Positions 25,378-35,356 of a DNA stretch of 64,000 nucleotides are shown piece by piece. The notes beneath the pieces are model-generated. The model ran no database searches, was not told the DNA's origin, and saw only the letters and a program-made list of their open reading frames with translations. The translations under genes and the position numbers were made by a program. Source of the stretch: Mariprofundus sp. NF (GTDB lineage: Bacteria; Pseudomonadota; Zetaproteobacteria; Mariprofundales; Mariprofundaceae); contig NZ_VWNC01000001.1 in assembly GCF_013387455.1 (NCBI RefSeq), positions 434,001 through 498,000 on the forward strand. The letters are read 5' to 3'. Every line of letters begins with the position of its first letter. Position 1 is the first letter of the stretch.

Positions 25378-27243
25378 ATGAATAAGTTGCTGACATTGCG
25401 GAATCCTCTTCTGGTAATGATCCACGATCTCTTGTGGATTCCTCTTGCGATTTGGTTTGCCTTCTGGCTTCGATTCAACCTCGATGTAATTCCTTTTGAA
25501 TATATTAAATCACTTCAGCTCTTGATCGTAATTGCGCTGCCAGTTCATGCGGTTGCATTTTGGTTTCTCGGACTCTACCGAGGGGTCTGGCGTTTTGCTT
25601 CTCTTCCTGATCTTGTTCGAATATTTAAAGCTGTACTCCTTGCTGCATTGGTCAGTTTTGTTGTGATGTTTATTTGGCAGCGACTGGAGAGTTTGCCACG
25701 TTCTGTGTTGGTGTTGTATCCCGCCATATTAGCTTTTGGCTTAGCTGCACCGAGGCTGCTATATCGCTGGATCAAGGATCGCCATCTTAATTTTCGATCT
25801 TATGGACGAAAACGTGCGTTAATTGTCGGTGCTGAGCAGGCCGGTGAACTGCTTGTCCGTGATCTGCTGAAATCCGGTCCTTACGAGCCGATAGGCTTTC
25901 TTGATGATGGTGACCGTAGGCAGGGGCAAGAGATTCATGGTGTCCGTGTTATCGGAACACTGGAAGATCTTGGTTTGGCAATAGGGCAGCGCGATATCGA
26001 GGTTGTGTTACTGGCATTGCCATCTGCTTCGCACCAACTAATTAAATCAGTCGTAGAGCAGTGCCAGGCACAAGGGGTGACCTGTCGCATTCTACCTTCA
26101 GTTGCTGATCTGGCCGATGGCAAGGTTGAGGTTTCCCGTTTGCGACAGGTTCAGATTGAAGATCTGCTCGGGCGCAAGAGTGTTGAGCTGGATCATTCCG
26201 GTATCCACCAGCTACTGACCGGCCGCAGTGTTCTGGTCACCGGTGCCGGTGGTTCGATTGGCTCAGAGCTTTGCCGTCAGGTTGTTCGTCTGCAACCAGC
26301 GCAACTGATTCTTCTCGATCATGGCGAGTTCAACCTCTATAGCATTGAACAGGAGATACGTTCTCTGCTTGCCTCTGAAACGCGTTTGTATGCCCTGCTC
26401 GGTGATATCCGGGACGTTTCGCGCATGAGCTGGGTGTTTGAAGAGTTTAAACCTGATGTGGTGTTTAATGCGGCGGCTTATAAACATGTACCGCTGGTGG
26501 AGGAGAATCCTGCAGAAGGGGTAAAAACGAATGTTTTCGGCACCTGCAGCATTGCCGATCTGGCGGTGCAGTTTGGGGTTGAAAAGTTTGTGCAGGTATC
26601 TACCGATAAAGCGGTGAATCCGACCAACGTCATGGGCGCAACCAAACGCACCGCTGAGATCTACTGCCAGAACCTGAACCTGCGTGCCGATCACACCGCT
26701 TTTATCACCACCCGCTTTGGCAATGTGCTGGCATCTGCCGGTTCTGTTGTGCCACTGTTTCGCAAGCAGATCGAAGCAGGTGGCCCGGTCACTGTGACCC
26801 ACCCCGATATCACCCGATATTTTATGACCATCCCTGAAGCGGCAAGCCTGATTCTGCAGGCTGGAAGCATGGGTGAAGGTGGTGAGATCTTTGTGCTTGA
26901 TATGGGTGAGCCGGTGAAAATTGTTGATCTGGCTGAGCAGATGATCCGCCTTACCGGTCTTGAGCCGGGCAGGGATATTGAGATCAGCTTCACAGGCCTT
27001 AGGCCCGGTGAGAAGCTCTATGAAGAGCTGTTCCACGAATCCGAACACCTCAGTGCCACCACCCATCCCAAGATCATGCTGTCGGGAAGTCGGGTGGTTG
27101 CATGGGATGAGATGAAGGTGGTGATGGATGAACTTCGCTCCGCCTGTGGTAAGCGTGATGTGCAGCTTATCTATGACGGTTTGCAGCAGCTTGTACCCGA
27201 GGCTGATTTCACAGCAGCCGATGGGGATGGACGCGCTGAGTAG
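25378..27243 (+). CDS. wbpM: WbpM/PglF-type nucleoside-diphosphate-sugar 4,6-dehydratase
   Basis: A 621-residue inner-membrane enzyme. About four transmembrane helices fall in residues 10-115; a CoA-binding-like Rossmann domain follows (A-L-I-V-G-A-E-Q-A-G-E), then the catalytic SDR domain with V-L-V-T-G-A-G-G-S-I-G-S-E near residue 287 and V-S-T-D-K-A-V-N-P-T-N-V-M-G-A-T-K-R, the altered triad of UDP-GlcNAc 4,6-dehydratases. It makes UDP-4-keto-6-deoxy-GlcNAc for PglE. ATG 25378 is chosen because the longer frame from 25342 begins inside the terminator. The 3' end overlaps priA by 23 bases. Confidence 0.92.
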   Translation: MNKLLTLRNPLLVMIHDLLWIPLAIWFAFWLRFNLDVIPFEYIKSLQLLIVIALPVHAVAFWFLGLYRGVWRFASLPDLVRIFKAVLLAALVSFVVMFIWQRLESLPRSVLVLYPAILAFGLAAPRLLYRWIKDRHLNFRSYGRKRALIVGAEQAGELLVRDLLKSGPYEPIGFLDDGDRRQGQEIHGVRVIGTLEDLGLAIGQRDIEVVLLALPSASHQLIKSVVEQCQAQGVTCRILPSVADLADGKVEVSRLRQVQIEDLLGRKSVELDHSGIHQLLTGRSVLVTGAGGSIGSELCRQVVRLQPAQLILLDHGEFNLYSIEQEIRSLLASETRLYALLGDIRDVSRMSWVFEEFKPDVVFNAAAYKHVPLVEENPAEGVKTNVFGTCSIADLAVQFGVEKFVQVSTDKAVNPTNVMGATKRTAEIYCQNLNLRADHTAFITTRFGNVLASAGSVVPLFRKQIEAGGPVTVTHPDITRYFMTIPEAASLILQAGSMGEGGEIFVLDMGEPVKIVDLAEQMIRLTGLEPGRDIEISFTGLRPGEKLYEELFHESEHLSATTHPKIMLSGSRVVAWDEMKVVMDELRSACGKRDVQLIYDGLQQLVPEADFTAADGDGRAE

Positions 27244-29389
27244 TTTGCAGGGTCAGCATGTTGCAGTTGAGGTTGCGGTGTTTGCACCCCTTCCCGGCAG
27301 CTTCACCTACCTCTGGCCGCAATCGCTTGGTCAACCTCTCTGCGGTATCCGTGTTCAGATTCCGTTCGGTAAAGGGACGCGCTTCGGATTGCTGCTCTCG
27401 ATTACAGAAGTCTCTGATGAGAAACGCGAGACACTAAAAGTGGTATCTGACCGACTCGATCTTACTCCGCTACTGGATCAGTCACGTCTGGCATGGCTTG
27501 AACGGGTAGGGCGCTACTATCTTGCCGCACCCGGTGAGCTCTGGAGCAGTGCGTTGGGCTGGGCACTGCAGGATGATCTGCGCCGCTTTCGCTGCAGTGA
27601 ACCCACCCAGCTAGCCGACCATCCTCTGCTTGCCAATCTGTTCACAACCCGTGCCGCAGTTACCCTGAAAACCGTTCTGAAACGTGCGGCAGAGCAGGGG
27701 CTGACGTCAGGTGTTCGCTATGCGCTTCTGAGCGCTGTGGCATCGGGGTCTGTAGAGATTGTAGCGACTGAACCGTTCCAGCCGGTAGAGCAGGCTCCAT
27801 CTGTTGGATTTGCAGCTACTACAGATCAGCAGAAGGCGATCGATTCGCTAATTTCGCATCTTGACGCATTTAAGCCCTACCTGCTTTTTGGCCGCACCGG
27901 ATCGGGTAAAACCGAGGTCTATCTTAAAGCCGCCGAAACGGTGGTGGCCAAGGGTGGGCAGGTGCTGGTACTGGTGCCGGAGATAGGCCTTACGCCGATG
28001 TGGCTCTCACGCCTGACCAATCGCTTTAAACATGTATCGATCTGGCATTCTGCGCTTAGTGGTGGTGATCGACTGGCTGTACGCCAGCATCTGGATAAGG
28101 CCGATGTGTTGATCGGTACGCGCTCAGCTCTGTTTCTGCCGCTGCCAAGGCTGAAGATGATCGTTGTTGATGAGGAGCATGATGCCAGCTTTAAACAGCA
28201 GGAGGGCATGACCTATTCAGCCCGTGATATGGCTGTGCTGCTGGCGCAGGAGTTGAACATTCCGATTGTACTCGGTTCAGCAACACCGAGCCTTGAGAGC
28301 TGGGCTCAGGTTGAGGCAGGTCGCTATAGCCGCCTTGATCTTCCGCTGCGTGTCGCTTCCCATGATATGCCGATGCAGAGCCGGATCATTGATATGCGCG
28401 GCATCGACAACCCTCTCTCCGAGCCACTGCTTGAAGCCATGCGTGAAAATCTGGAGCGCGGTGATCAGACTATTCTGTTTCTCAATCGGCGCGGTTATGC
28501 TCCTGCTTTGCAGTGCACGGCCTGTGGTGATGTGCCGGAGTGTCCCGGCTGCTCAATCCGGCTCACCCTGCACAGGCGGGCAGGCCAGCTGCGTTGCCAC
28601 ACCTGCGGTTTCCGCAGGCGTGTACCCAAAACCTGTGAGTCGTGTGGCGAAGATGCCTTTATGCCGCTGGGTGAAGGCACGGAGAAGCTTGAGGAGTACC
28701 TGCAAGCCTCGATCCCCGATCTGCGCTTCAGCCGTTTTGATCGTGATGTCATTACCAGCCACTCACGCCTGACCGAAACACTCGCCGCCTTTGAGGGAGG
28801 AGAACTTGATTGCCTGATCGGCACGCAGATGCTGGTGAAGGGCCATGATTTCCCTAATGTGACACTGGTGGGCGTGGTGAATGCTGATCTCGGTGTCAGT
28901 CTGCCCGATTTCAGGGCCGGAGAGCGCTGGTGGCAGCAGATGACGCAGGTGACAGGCAGGGCAGGGCGTGGTCATAAAGCCGGTCGCGTAATTATTCAGA
29001 CTCGCATGCCCGAGGCTGACTGGCTGACGCGCATCTCTGAAGATGATGCTATTCAGACCCTTGGCGAAGAGTTGAAGCTGCGCGAAATGCTCAGCTACCC
29101 ACCCTATGCCCGCTGGGTGCGGCTGGTCTTCTCATCGAGCAAGCTGGAGCGGGCAACCGAGATTGCCATGCTCTTTGCCGGTCACTGTGAAAAGTTGGAA
29201 GGGGTAAACGTTACCGGCCCGATGCCGTGCCCATTGGAGCGGATGGCAGGCAAATATCGAATCGAAGTTCTGCTGCGTGATGCCTCACGCAAGCTGTTGC
29301 CATGGAAGCTGCAGCCACTTCTTTCTGGCATGGTGCCTCCGCGTGATGTCCGCATAAGAGTGGATGTTGACCCGCAGGATATGATGTAG
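27221..29389 (+). CDS. priA: Primosomal protein N' (replication restart helicase PriA)
   Basis: A 722-residue superfamily 2 helicase, normal length for PriA. An N-terminal DNA-binding domain (V-A-V-F-A-P-L-P-G-S-F-T-Y) precedes Walker A G-R-T-G-S-G-K-T at about 224-231 and the D-E-E-H box near 317. Zinc-binding cysteines (C-T-A-C-G, C-P-G-C, C-H-T-C-G, C-E-S-C-G) lie around 431-475, with T-G-R-A-G-R-G near 580. It reloads the replisome at stalled forks. ATG 27221 or 27227 fits the family; an upstream TTG frame start at 27128 lies inside wbpM. Confidence 0.95.
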   Translation: MGMDALSSLQGQHVAVEVAVFAPLPGSFTYLWPQSLGQPLCGIRVQIPFGKGTRFGLLLSITEVSDEKRETLKVVSDRLDLTPLLDQSRLAWLERVGRYYLAAPGELWSSALGWALQDDLRRFRCSEPTQLADHPLLANLFTTRAAVTLKTVLKRAAEQGLTSGVRYALLSAVASGSVEIVATEPFQPVEQAPSVGFAATTDQQKAIDSLISHLDAFKPYLLFGRTGSGKTEVYLKAAETVVAKGGQVLVLVPEIGLTPMWLSRLTNRFKHVSIWHSALSGGDRLAVRQHLDKADVLIGTRSALFLPLPRLKMIVVDEEHDASFKQQEGMTYSARDMAVLLAQELNIPIVLGSATPSLESWAQVEAGRYSRLDLPLRVASHDMPMQSRIIDMRGIDNPLSEPLLEAMRENLERGDQTILFLNRRGYAPALQCTACGDVPECPGCSIRLTLHRRAGQLRCHTCGFRRRVPKTCESCGEDAFMPLGEGTEKLEEYLQASIPDLRFSRFDRDVITSHSRLTETLAAFEGGELDCLIGTQMLVKGHDFPNVTLVGVVNADLGVSLPDFRAGERWWQQMTQVTGRAGRGHKAGRVIIQTRMPEADWLTRISEDDAIQTLGEELKLREMLSYPPYARWVRLVFSSSKLERATEIAMLFAGHCEKLEGVNVTGPMPCPLERMAGKYRIEVLLRDASRKLLPWKLQPLLSGMVPPRDVRIRVDVDPQDMM

Positions 29390-29406
29390 GCACATCCTGT
29401 GCCTAC
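29386..29406 (+). repeat. Perfect inverted repeat at the priA stop codon
   Basis: GTAGGCACA (29386-29394) and TGTGCCTAC (29398-29406) form a perfect 9-bp stem with a 3-base loop, overlapping the priA TAG. No T tract follows, so it may stabilise the 3' end of the mRNA or act as a weak terminator. Confidence 0.55.
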
Positions 29407-29571
29407 ACCCGATGGGCGGCTATTCGCGTCCATTATTCTGCAGTCCTGCAGATTTGTGATGTAAACTCATCTTGGGCTGAGGGATGAGGGGTTTTTAAAG
29501 CATGATTTTATGGACTGCTGCTGAAATCTGAACTGGCGTTAGTATCGGCCGCCGATGAATCAGGAGCAGTG

Positions 29572-30237
29572 ATGAAAAAAAGTTTCATGAAGTTGGTTAA
29601 CGATGTAACCGCTGCTCGCCAAGCGTGGGATCATTTGTCGCTGAAGTTTGCGCTGAGCATGGTGCTGGGTGTTGTGGTCTGTGAAATGGCAGCAGGCTCT
29701 TTGCTGGCCGGTTTTGAGTTGCAGACACAACTGCTGATTCTTCGTCTGGCCGAACTGATTGTGATCGGACTGCTTATTATCTATTTTAAAATGGGGGATA
29801 ACCTCGGACTGGGTAGACCAGGTGCTGATGGAGTGCGGGTATTTGCGCTACTGGCTGCTATTACACTGGTTCTGTTCACCATCCTGCTGCTGGTTTTCTG
29901 GCTTTTTGACTACTCCCTGCTTGCACATCTGACTGCTCCACCATGGCTTTCTGGTCTGGCTGGTCTGCTGCTTATGGTGCTGCTGGCGCCTGTGGTGGAG
30001 GAGCTGCTGTTTCGTGGTTTGATCTTTCGTCTGCTGCGCCAATCTTTCGGCATGCTGCTCTCCGTACTGTTGAGTGCAGGCTGTTTTGCCCTGATGCACG
30101 GTCAGCCGGAGTGGCCGCAAATTTTCGGCGGCCTTGTGTTTGCGCTGGCCTATGAGTGGAGTCGCAACCTATGGATTGCAATCGCTCTGCACGCTGCCGG
30201 TAATACTGCTATTCTGCTGTTTGCTCTTCTAAACTAA
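29572..30237 (+). CDS. CPBP family intramembrane metalloprotease
   Basis: A 221-residue polytopic protein with about six hydrophobic segments. The CPBP (CAAX protease and bacteriocin-processing, ABI) motif E-E-L-L-F-R-G-L-I-F-R lies near residues 143-153 and the second motif has F-A-L-M-H-G, giving the glutamate and histidine that bind the metal. The ATG at 29572 has AGGAG 5 bases upstream; a GTG overlaps just before. Family members cleave within membranes and can process peptides or give bacteriocin immunity. No partner gene adjoins it, so the substrate is unknown. Confidence 0.82.
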   Translation: MKKSFMKLVNDVTAARQAWDHLSLKFALSMVLGVVVCEMAAGSLLAGFELQTQLLILRLAELIVIGLLIIYFKMGDNLGLGRPGADGVRVFALLAAITLVLFTILLLVFWLFDYSLLAHLTAPPWLSGLAGLLLMVLLAPVVEELLFRGLIFRLLRQSFGMLLSVLLSAGCFALMHGQPEWPQIFGGLVFALAYEWSRNLWIAIALHAAGNTAILLFALLN

Positions 30238-30552
30238 AACAACGCACTGAATTTTCCGACCATTCCTGTTATCTCACTTTAGAGAGACACATGATCTGTT
30301 ATCTCACTTTAGAGAGACACATGATCTGTTTCTCATCTGTCTGCTCCTGCCATCGTTACTTGGGCTATGAGCAGGTGGCTTGTTCTTAAGTGAATATCTT
30401 ATCTCCAAATGGTATCTCTACCTATTACGCGCCTGTTTTCCTGTGGATATATTTCTGCATCTACGGGGGCATTGAACCAATACATCGGTCTGTTCTCGTA
30501 ACTCAGGTTGCGAAAAACGGCAATCTGAAGCGCTGCTTCCAGGGGGGAAACA
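30238..30552 (+). other. Intergenic region with a 30-bp tandem duplication
   Basis: This 315-base stretch contains a 30-bp unit repeated twice (30267-30330). A 60-codon frame at 30390-30572 has no ribosome binding site and no family features, so no gene is called there. The downstream end carries the strong ribosome binding site of the small ORF at 30553. Confidence 0.6.
30267..30330 (+). repeat. 30-bp tandem direct repeat, two copies plus four bases
   Basis: The unit starting TGTTATCTCACTTTAGAGAG is present twice without mismatch, followed by the first four bases of a third copy. Each unit contains TCTC-N6-GAGA, a small self-complementary segment. The identical copies imply a recent duplication or a maintained regulatory repeat. 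Confidence 0.9.
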
Positions 30553-30645
30553 ATGCATGGTATGAAGTCTGATCAGTTCAAGGTGATTGCAGGTGTGTTC
30601 TTTATTGTAGTTCTGTTGGTTGTTATGGAAGTTATCTCAGGTTAG
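30553..30645 (+). CDS. Putative 30-residue single-span membrane peptide
   Basis: A short frame begins at ATG 30553 with an excellent ribosome binding site (AGGGGGGAAACA) directly upstream. The peptide has a polar start M-H-G-M-K-S-D-Q-F-K followed by a hydrophobic stretch V-I-A-G-V-F-F-I-V-V-L-L-V-V-M (residues 11-25) and a short E-V-I-S-G tail. This fits a single transmembrane helix with the N-terminus in the cytoplasm. I recognise no family. It may be a membrane microprotein or a leader peptide; it lies upstream of uvrA, and a 182-base gap separates them. The call rests on the ribosome binding site and the hydropathy pattern only. Confidence 0.5.
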   Translation: MHGMKSDQFKVIAGVFFIVVLLVVMEVISG

Positions 30646-30827
30646 AGCAGGCATGGGCTGGTGGGCAGAACTATCATCTCCTGCTGGCAATCAATCCTTA
30701 TCCATTCACTGTAACATCTCCATCTCTACTATTATCTACTCTTTAGCTTAAGGGGCGGCGACAGGTCGTTTCTTTTTTTGTGGCCGCTTCATAGAGTGGG
30801 TCGTCTGAAGTTACAGCTGGAGTAGTG

Positions 30828-33653
30828 ATGAGTGAACCGGTCATTCGCGTCGAAGGGGCGCGGGTACATAATCTGAAAAACATCAGTCTGGAGATCCCCC
30901 GCGAGAAGCTGGTGGTGATCACCGGCGTATCCGGTTCCGGCAAATCTTCCCTGGCTTTTGATACCCTCTATGCCGAGGGGCAGCGGCGTTATGTTGAGTC
31001 GCTCTCAGCCTATGCGCGTCAGTTTCTCGGCATGATGGAACGCCCTGATGTTGATGCCATTGAGGGACTCTCTCCTGCCATCTCCATTGAGCAGAAGACC
31101 ACCAGCCGTAATCCGCGCTCCACGGTTGGCACTATCACCGAAGTTTATGACTACCTGCGCCTGCTCTTTGCCCGTATCGGCCAGCCCTACTGTCATGGCT
31201 GTGGTAAACCGATCACCTCGCAAGCGGCCAGTGTGATTATTGATCAACTTGAGAGTCTGGAGCAGGGGGCAAAGGTGCAGCTGCTGGCCCCGATTGCACG
31301 CGGTAAAAAGGGTGAGTTCCGCAAGGAGCTGGAGAAGGCGGGCAAAGATGGTTTTGTGCGCGTGCGTATCGATGGTGAAGTGATGCCAATTGAAGATGCG
31401 CCGGAGCTGAAGAAACATATCAAACACAATATCGAGCTGGTGATTGACCGGCTGGTGATCCGCGATGGTATCCGCACCCGCTTGGCCGATTCGGTGGAGA
31501 CCGCCCTGCGTTATGGCGAAGGCATGATGATCGCCCTGATAGCCCAGGCTTCAAAGAAACCCGAAGAGCAGCTCTTCTCTGAACGCTTTGCCTGCCCGGA
31601 TTGCAATATCTCCTATCCCGATATTGAGCCGCGCCTCTTCTCGTTCAACTCACCGGTCGGTGCCTGCCCCGCCTGTGACGGACTGGGCAGTAAAACGGTG
31701 TTTGATCCGGCGCTGGTGGTACCTGATCACTCACTCTCGGTGGCTGATGGCGCGATTGAGCCGTGGGCCGGGCGTGAAACCTTTATGTATCGCCAGACAC
31801 TGGAAGCGGTCGCGACGTTTGTCAGCAGTGATATGGACACCCCGTTTAACCAGCTCTCCGAGGGCGCCCGCAAGGCCTTTCTCTACGGCAGTGGTCGTGA
31901 AAAGATCCGGTTTGTTTATGAGACACCGGGACAGAATCGTACGGTTGAGCGCCCCTTTGAAGGGGTGATTCCCAACCTTGAACGGCGCTATCGCGAGTCG
32001 AGCTCTGATGATGTGCGCGAAGCGTTATCCAAATATATCGACACCATCGCTTGCCCGAGTTGTGCCGGATCACGATTGACCCGAGCTGCACGCCATGTGC
32101 GCATTAACGACAAATCACTGCCTGAAATTGTGGCCATGCCGCTGCGTGAAGGGGTGAAGTGGATCAATGCACTGACACTCACTGAACAGCAGCAGGCGAT
32201 TGCCGAGAAGGTGCTGGAGGAGATCTCTGCACGCCTCGGGTTTATGATTGAGGTGGGACTGGATTATCTCTCGCTGGAGCGCACATCAGGCACCCTCTCA
32301 GGTGGTGAGGCGCAGCGTATCCGGCTGGCCACGCAGATCGGTTCGGCGTTGGTTGGTGTGTTATACATTCTTGATGAGCCCTCTATTGGCCTGCATCAGC
32401 GCGATAATGATCGCCTGCTGGCCACACTCAGACGTCTGCGTGACCTCGGTAACTCAGTGATTGTTGTTGAACATGATGAGGATGCGATCCGCAGTGCTGA
32501 CTGGGTGATCGATATGGGACCACTGGCCGGCGAACATGGTGGTGAGGTGGTCGCGCAGGGTAAACTTGAAGATATTCTCAAAGCCAAAACACTTACCTCC
32601 GATTACCTCTCCGGGCGCAAGAAAATCAAGGTTCCCAAACGCCGCAAGGTGCTGAAAAAGCATGATATGATCGGTGTTGAGGGTGCCAGTGAGCATAACC
32701 TGAAACAGGTCACAGCTCAGTTCCCGATTGCCCGTTTCTCATGCGTGACAGGTGTATCCGGTTCCGGAAAATCCACCCTGACTAATGATACCCTGTTTCG
32801 TGCTTTTGCCCGTGCCAAGGGCTTGAAAACCGAACGGGTTGGCAGCCATGGGCGACTGATCGGTGACAGTCTGGTCGACAAAATTATCGATATCGATCAG
32901 GGGCCGATCGGTCGCACGCCACGCTCCAATCCGGCCACCTATACCGGCATCTTCACTCCGATTCGTGAGCTATTTGCGCATGTGCCTGAATCACGTGCCC
33001 GGGGTTATAAGCCGGGTCGTTTCTCTTTTAATGTCAAAGGGGGGCGCTGTGAGGCGTGTCAGGGTGATGGCATCATCAAGGTGGAAATGCATTTTCTGCC
33101 TGATGTCTATGTGCACTGTGAAACCTGTCAGGGTAAACGTTATAACCGTGAAACCCTCGATATCCGCTACAAGGGCAAAACCATCGATGAGGTGCTACAT
33201 ATGACGGTGGAGGAGGGGCTTGAGTTCTTTGCCGCCATTCCATCCCTGAAAAACCGGCTGACCACGCTCTCTCAGGTGGGGCTGGGTTACATTCAGCTCG
33301 GGCAATCGGCCACCACCCTCTCCGGTGGCGAAGCCCAGCGTGTCAAACTCTCCAAAGAACTGGCCCGTAAAGCGACCGGAGACACCCTCTATCTACTTGA
33401 TGAGCCGACCACAGGCCTGCATTTCCATGATGTCGCCAAGCTGCTGGATGTGCTGCATGCACTGGTGGATCGGGGCAATACGGTGATTGTCATTGAACAC
33501 AATCTGGATGTGATCAAAACCGCCGACTGGATTGTTGATATGGGGCCGGAGGGTGGCGATAAGGGTGGTACGGTTGTGGTTGCCGGAACCCCTGAGCAGG
33601 TCGCTGCCTGTGAGGCCTCCCATACCGGACATTATCTAAAGGCATCATTGTAA
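30828..33653 (+). CDS. uvrA: Excinuclease ABC subunit A
   Basis: A 941-residue UvrA, the damage-recognition ATPase of nucleotide excision repair. There are two ABC cassettes: Walker A G-V-S-G-S-G-K-S near residues 34 and 642, and signature L-S-G-G-E-A-Q-R near 492 and 830. Zinc-binding cysteine pairs occur as C-H-G-C-G, C-P-D-C / C-P-A-C and C-E-A-C / C-E-T-C. ATG 30828 has GGAG 5 bases upstream; a GTG three bases earlier is less likely. No CTGT-N8-ACAG type LexA box was seen just upstream, so SOS control is not evident. Confidence 0.97.
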   Translation: MSEPVIRVEGARVHNLKNISLEIPREKLVVITGVSGSGKSSLAFDTLYAEGQRRYVESLSAYARQFLGMMERPDVDAIEGLSPAISIEQKTTSRNPRSTVGTITEVYDYLRLLFARIGQPYCHGCGKPITSQAASVIIDQLESLEQGAKVQLLAPIARGKKGEFRKELEKAGKDGFVRVRIDGEVMPIEDAPELKKHIKHNIELVIDRLVIRDGIRTRLADSVETALRYGEGMMIALIAQASKKPEEQLFSERFACPDCNISYPDIEPRLFSFNSPVGACPACDGLGSKTVFDPALVVPDHSLSVADGAIEPWAGRETFMYRQTLEAVATFVSSDMDTPFNQLSEGARKAFLYGSGREKIRFVYETPGQNRTVERPFEGVIPNLERRYRESSSDDVREALSKYIDTIACPSCAGSRLTRAARHVRINDKSLPEIVAMPLREGVKWINALTLTEQQQAIAEKVLEEISARLGFMIEVGLDYLSLERTSGTLSGGEAQRIRLATQIGSALVGVLYILDEPSIGLHQRDNDRLLATLRRLRDLGNSVIVVEHDEDAIRSADWVIDMGPLAGEHGGEVVAQGKLEDILKAKTLTSDYLSGRKKIKVPKRRKVLKKHDMIGVEGASEHNLKQVTAQFPIARFSCVTGVSGSGKSTLTNDTLFRAFARAKGLKTERVGSHGRLIGDSLVDKIIDIDQGPIGRTPRSNPATYTGIFTPIRELFAHVPESRARGYKPGRFSFNVKGGRCEACQGDGIIKVEMHFLPDVYVHCETCQGKRYNRETLDIRYKGKTIDEVLHMTVEEGLEFFAAIPSLKNRLTTLSQVGLGYIQLGQSATTLSGGEAQRVKLSKELARKATGDTLYLLDEPTTGLHFHDVAKLLDVLHALVDRGNTVIVIEHNLDVIKTADWIVDMGPEGGDKGGTVVVAGTPEQVAACEASHTGHYLKASL

Positions 33654-33695
33654 TTCTGAATGGATTGAACATCACCTCGCTGCTAGGTTGCTGGC

Positions 33696-34847
33696 ATGGG
33701 TGATCTGGAAGAGAAACTGAACGAATTACGTGTAGCGATTGATGCGGTTGATGATGAGGTGCTGGATCTGATCCGCAAGCGTGCGCAACTTGCCACGCAG
33801 GTGGGTGAGGCCAAGCAGAACAAGGGTAATGCGCCATTTTATGTGCCGAGCCGTGAGGCCTCTATTATCCGCCGACTGCTGGCACGCAATGCTGTTGCGG
33901 CAGATGCATCACACGAAACCAAAATTTCCGATGAGGCGATCCACGGCATCTATCGCGAGATTATCGGTGCCTGTCTGGCGCTTGAACATCCGATGACCAT
34001 CGCCTATCTCGGTCCTGAAGGCACATTCAGCCATACCGCGGCCACGCGTCAGTTCGGTGCAACACCGAAGTATCTGCCATGCAGTTCGCTGGAGCTGGTA
34101 TTTGATGAGGTTGAAGCAGGGCGCGCCACCTATGGCGTCGTGCCTGTTGAGAACGCATTTGAGGGGGCGGTAACGCCTACGCTTGATCTCTTTGCCGATA
34201 TGGAGCGCGATGTGTTCATCTGTGCTGAAGTGCAGCTCTCGATCCACCACCACCTTTTCACCTATGCCGACTCACTTGATGAGATTGAGGTGGTGCTTTC
34301 GCATCCACAGCCATTGGGTCAGTGCCGCAACTGGCTGGCATCACATCTGCCGAACGCGCAGATGATGGACTCATCCTCCACCATCCGTGCCGCACAGATT
34401 GTTGAAGATGCAAAAGCCCACGGTTCCGGTTCGCTGGACTGGAAAAAGTGTGCTGTGATTGGCCCCTACTCGATTGTTGATCAGTCGGAGCTGCCACTGG
34501 TAGAGCGTAATATTGAAGACTTTCATGATAACACGACCCGTTTTTATGTGATCGGTCAGCATGATTCACCTGCTTCAGGTGAAGACAAAACATCACTGGT
34601 GATGTCGATCAAGGATGAGCCGGGAGTGTTGCATAATCTGATCTCATCCTTTGCCGGTCGCGGCATCGGCCTGACCCGTATCGAGTCCAGACCATCCAAG
34701 AAGAAGCTCTGGGAGTATGTCTTCTTTGTTGATGTGCAGGGCCATCGTGACGATGCCAATGTGGCTGAAGCGATAGCTGAGATTCAGGCTAAACCGGGTG
34801 GATTTATTAAGGTGCTGGGTTCCTATCCGGTCTCCAAGCCGCTGTAG
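33696..34847 (+). CDS. pheA: Bifunctional chorismate mutase/prephenate dehydratase (P-protein)
   Basis: A 383-residue enzyme of phenylalanine synthesis. An AroQ chorismate mutase covers residues 1-90 (L-R-V-A-I-D-A-V-D-D-E, R-K-R-A-Q-L-A). Prephenate dehydratase follows from about 100 (I-A-Y-L-G-P-E-G-T-F-S-H-T-A-A), with F-H-D-N-T-T-R-F containing the catalytic Thr. The C-terminal ACT domain starts near 305 and carries G-L-T-R-I-E-S-R-P for phenylalanine feedback. It heads the aromatic/housekeeping cluster; the normal next gene hisC is separated by an inserted GxxExxY element. Confidence 0.95.
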   Translation: MGDLEEKLNELRVAIDAVDDEVLDLIRKRAQLATQVGEAKQNKGNAPFYVPSREASIIRRLLARNAVAADASHETKISDEAIHGIYREIIGACLALEHPMTIAYLGPEGTFSHTAATRQFGATPKYLPCSSLELVFDEVEAGRATYGVVPVENAFEGAVTPTLDLFADMERDVFICAEVQLSIHHHLFTYADSLDEIEVVLSHPQPLGQCRNWLASHLPNAQMMDSSSTIRAAQIVEDAKAHGSGSLDWKKCAVIGPYSIVDQSELPLVERNIEDFHDNTTRFYVIGQHDSPASGEDKTSLVMSIKDEPGVLHNLISSFAGRGIGLTRIESRPSKKKLWEYVFFVDVQGHRDDANVAEAIAEIQAKPGGFIKVLGSYPVSKPL

Positions 34848-34860
34848 CTAAAAGCATTAA

Positions 34861-34886
34861 CCACGAAGGACACAGAGGGCTCGAAG
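34861..34886 (+). repeat. Left inverted repeat flanking the GxxExxY gene
   Basis: A 26-base segment starting CCACGAAGGAC is the imperfect inverted copy of 35357-35382 (first 11 bases identical, about 20 of 26 in all). It lies 13 bases after the pheA stop. The pair brackets a single gene. Confidence 0.8.
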
Positions 34887-34975
34887 AAAAACATGCATCT
34901 AAAATATGAGAACCATAGATTCTGGCTGTATCTGACCGGATTGTTTATGGAAAATTTGGATTAGGCATTTTACAC

Positions 34976-35347
34976 ATGGAGTTTGATGCGTTATCAAAAA
35001 AAGTGATTGGTTGTGCAATTGAGGTGCATCGTAATCTTGGCCCGGGGTTGCTCGAGTCAGCCTATGAAAAATGTTTGGCTTATGAGCTTGAATGTAATGG
35101 AATACCTTATGCTGTACAGGCTCCCGTTTCGGTGGAATATAAAAGTATTCGACTTGATTGCGGGTATCGTATTGATCTGTTGGTGGACAATAGATTAATT
35201 GTCGAATTAAAGAGCGTGGATAAATTACTGAATATTCATCAGGCACAATTACTGACCTATATGAAGCTGTCAGAGGTGAACACTGGTTTGCTAATAAATT
35301 TCAACGTACAAATTTTAAAGGACGGACTGAAACGTGTTATTTTGTAA
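34976..35347 (+). CDS. GxxExxY family protein (PD-(D/E)XK-like)
   Basis: A 123-residue protein with the family-defining motif in [12 protein letters not shown] (G-x-x-E-x-x-Y, residues 20-28). A PD-(D/E)XK-like core follows: Y-R-I-D-L-L-V-D, then I-V-E-L-K-S-V-D, with the D and E-x-K metal-binding residues of a nuclease fold. Function is not established for the family. The A+T-rich codon use differs from pheA and hisC, and inverted repeats bracket the gene, so it is probably a mobile or recently acquired insert. The ribosome binding site is weak. Confidence 0.85.
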   Translation: MEFDALSKKVIGCAIEVHRNLGPGLLESAYEKCLAYELECNGIPYAVQAPVSVEYKSIRLDCGYRIDLLVDNRLIVELKSVDKLLNIHQAQLLTYMKLSEVNTGLLINFNVQILKDGLKRVIL

Positions 35348-35356
35348 TATGAAGAA

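Noticed and set aside
29386-29406. Hairpin at the priA stop as a Rho-independent terminator
   Set aside because: The stem is perfect but no T tract follows, so it is listed only as an inverted repeat.
30390-30572. 60-residue frame upstream of the small membrane peptide
   Set aside because: No ribosome binding site and no conserved pattern; it overlaps the well-supported start region at 30541-30555.
30755-30787. GCGGC...GCCGC pairing around a T-run upstream of uvrA as a terminator
   Set aside because: The T-run is in the loop and not after the stem, and the stem is only 5 bp.
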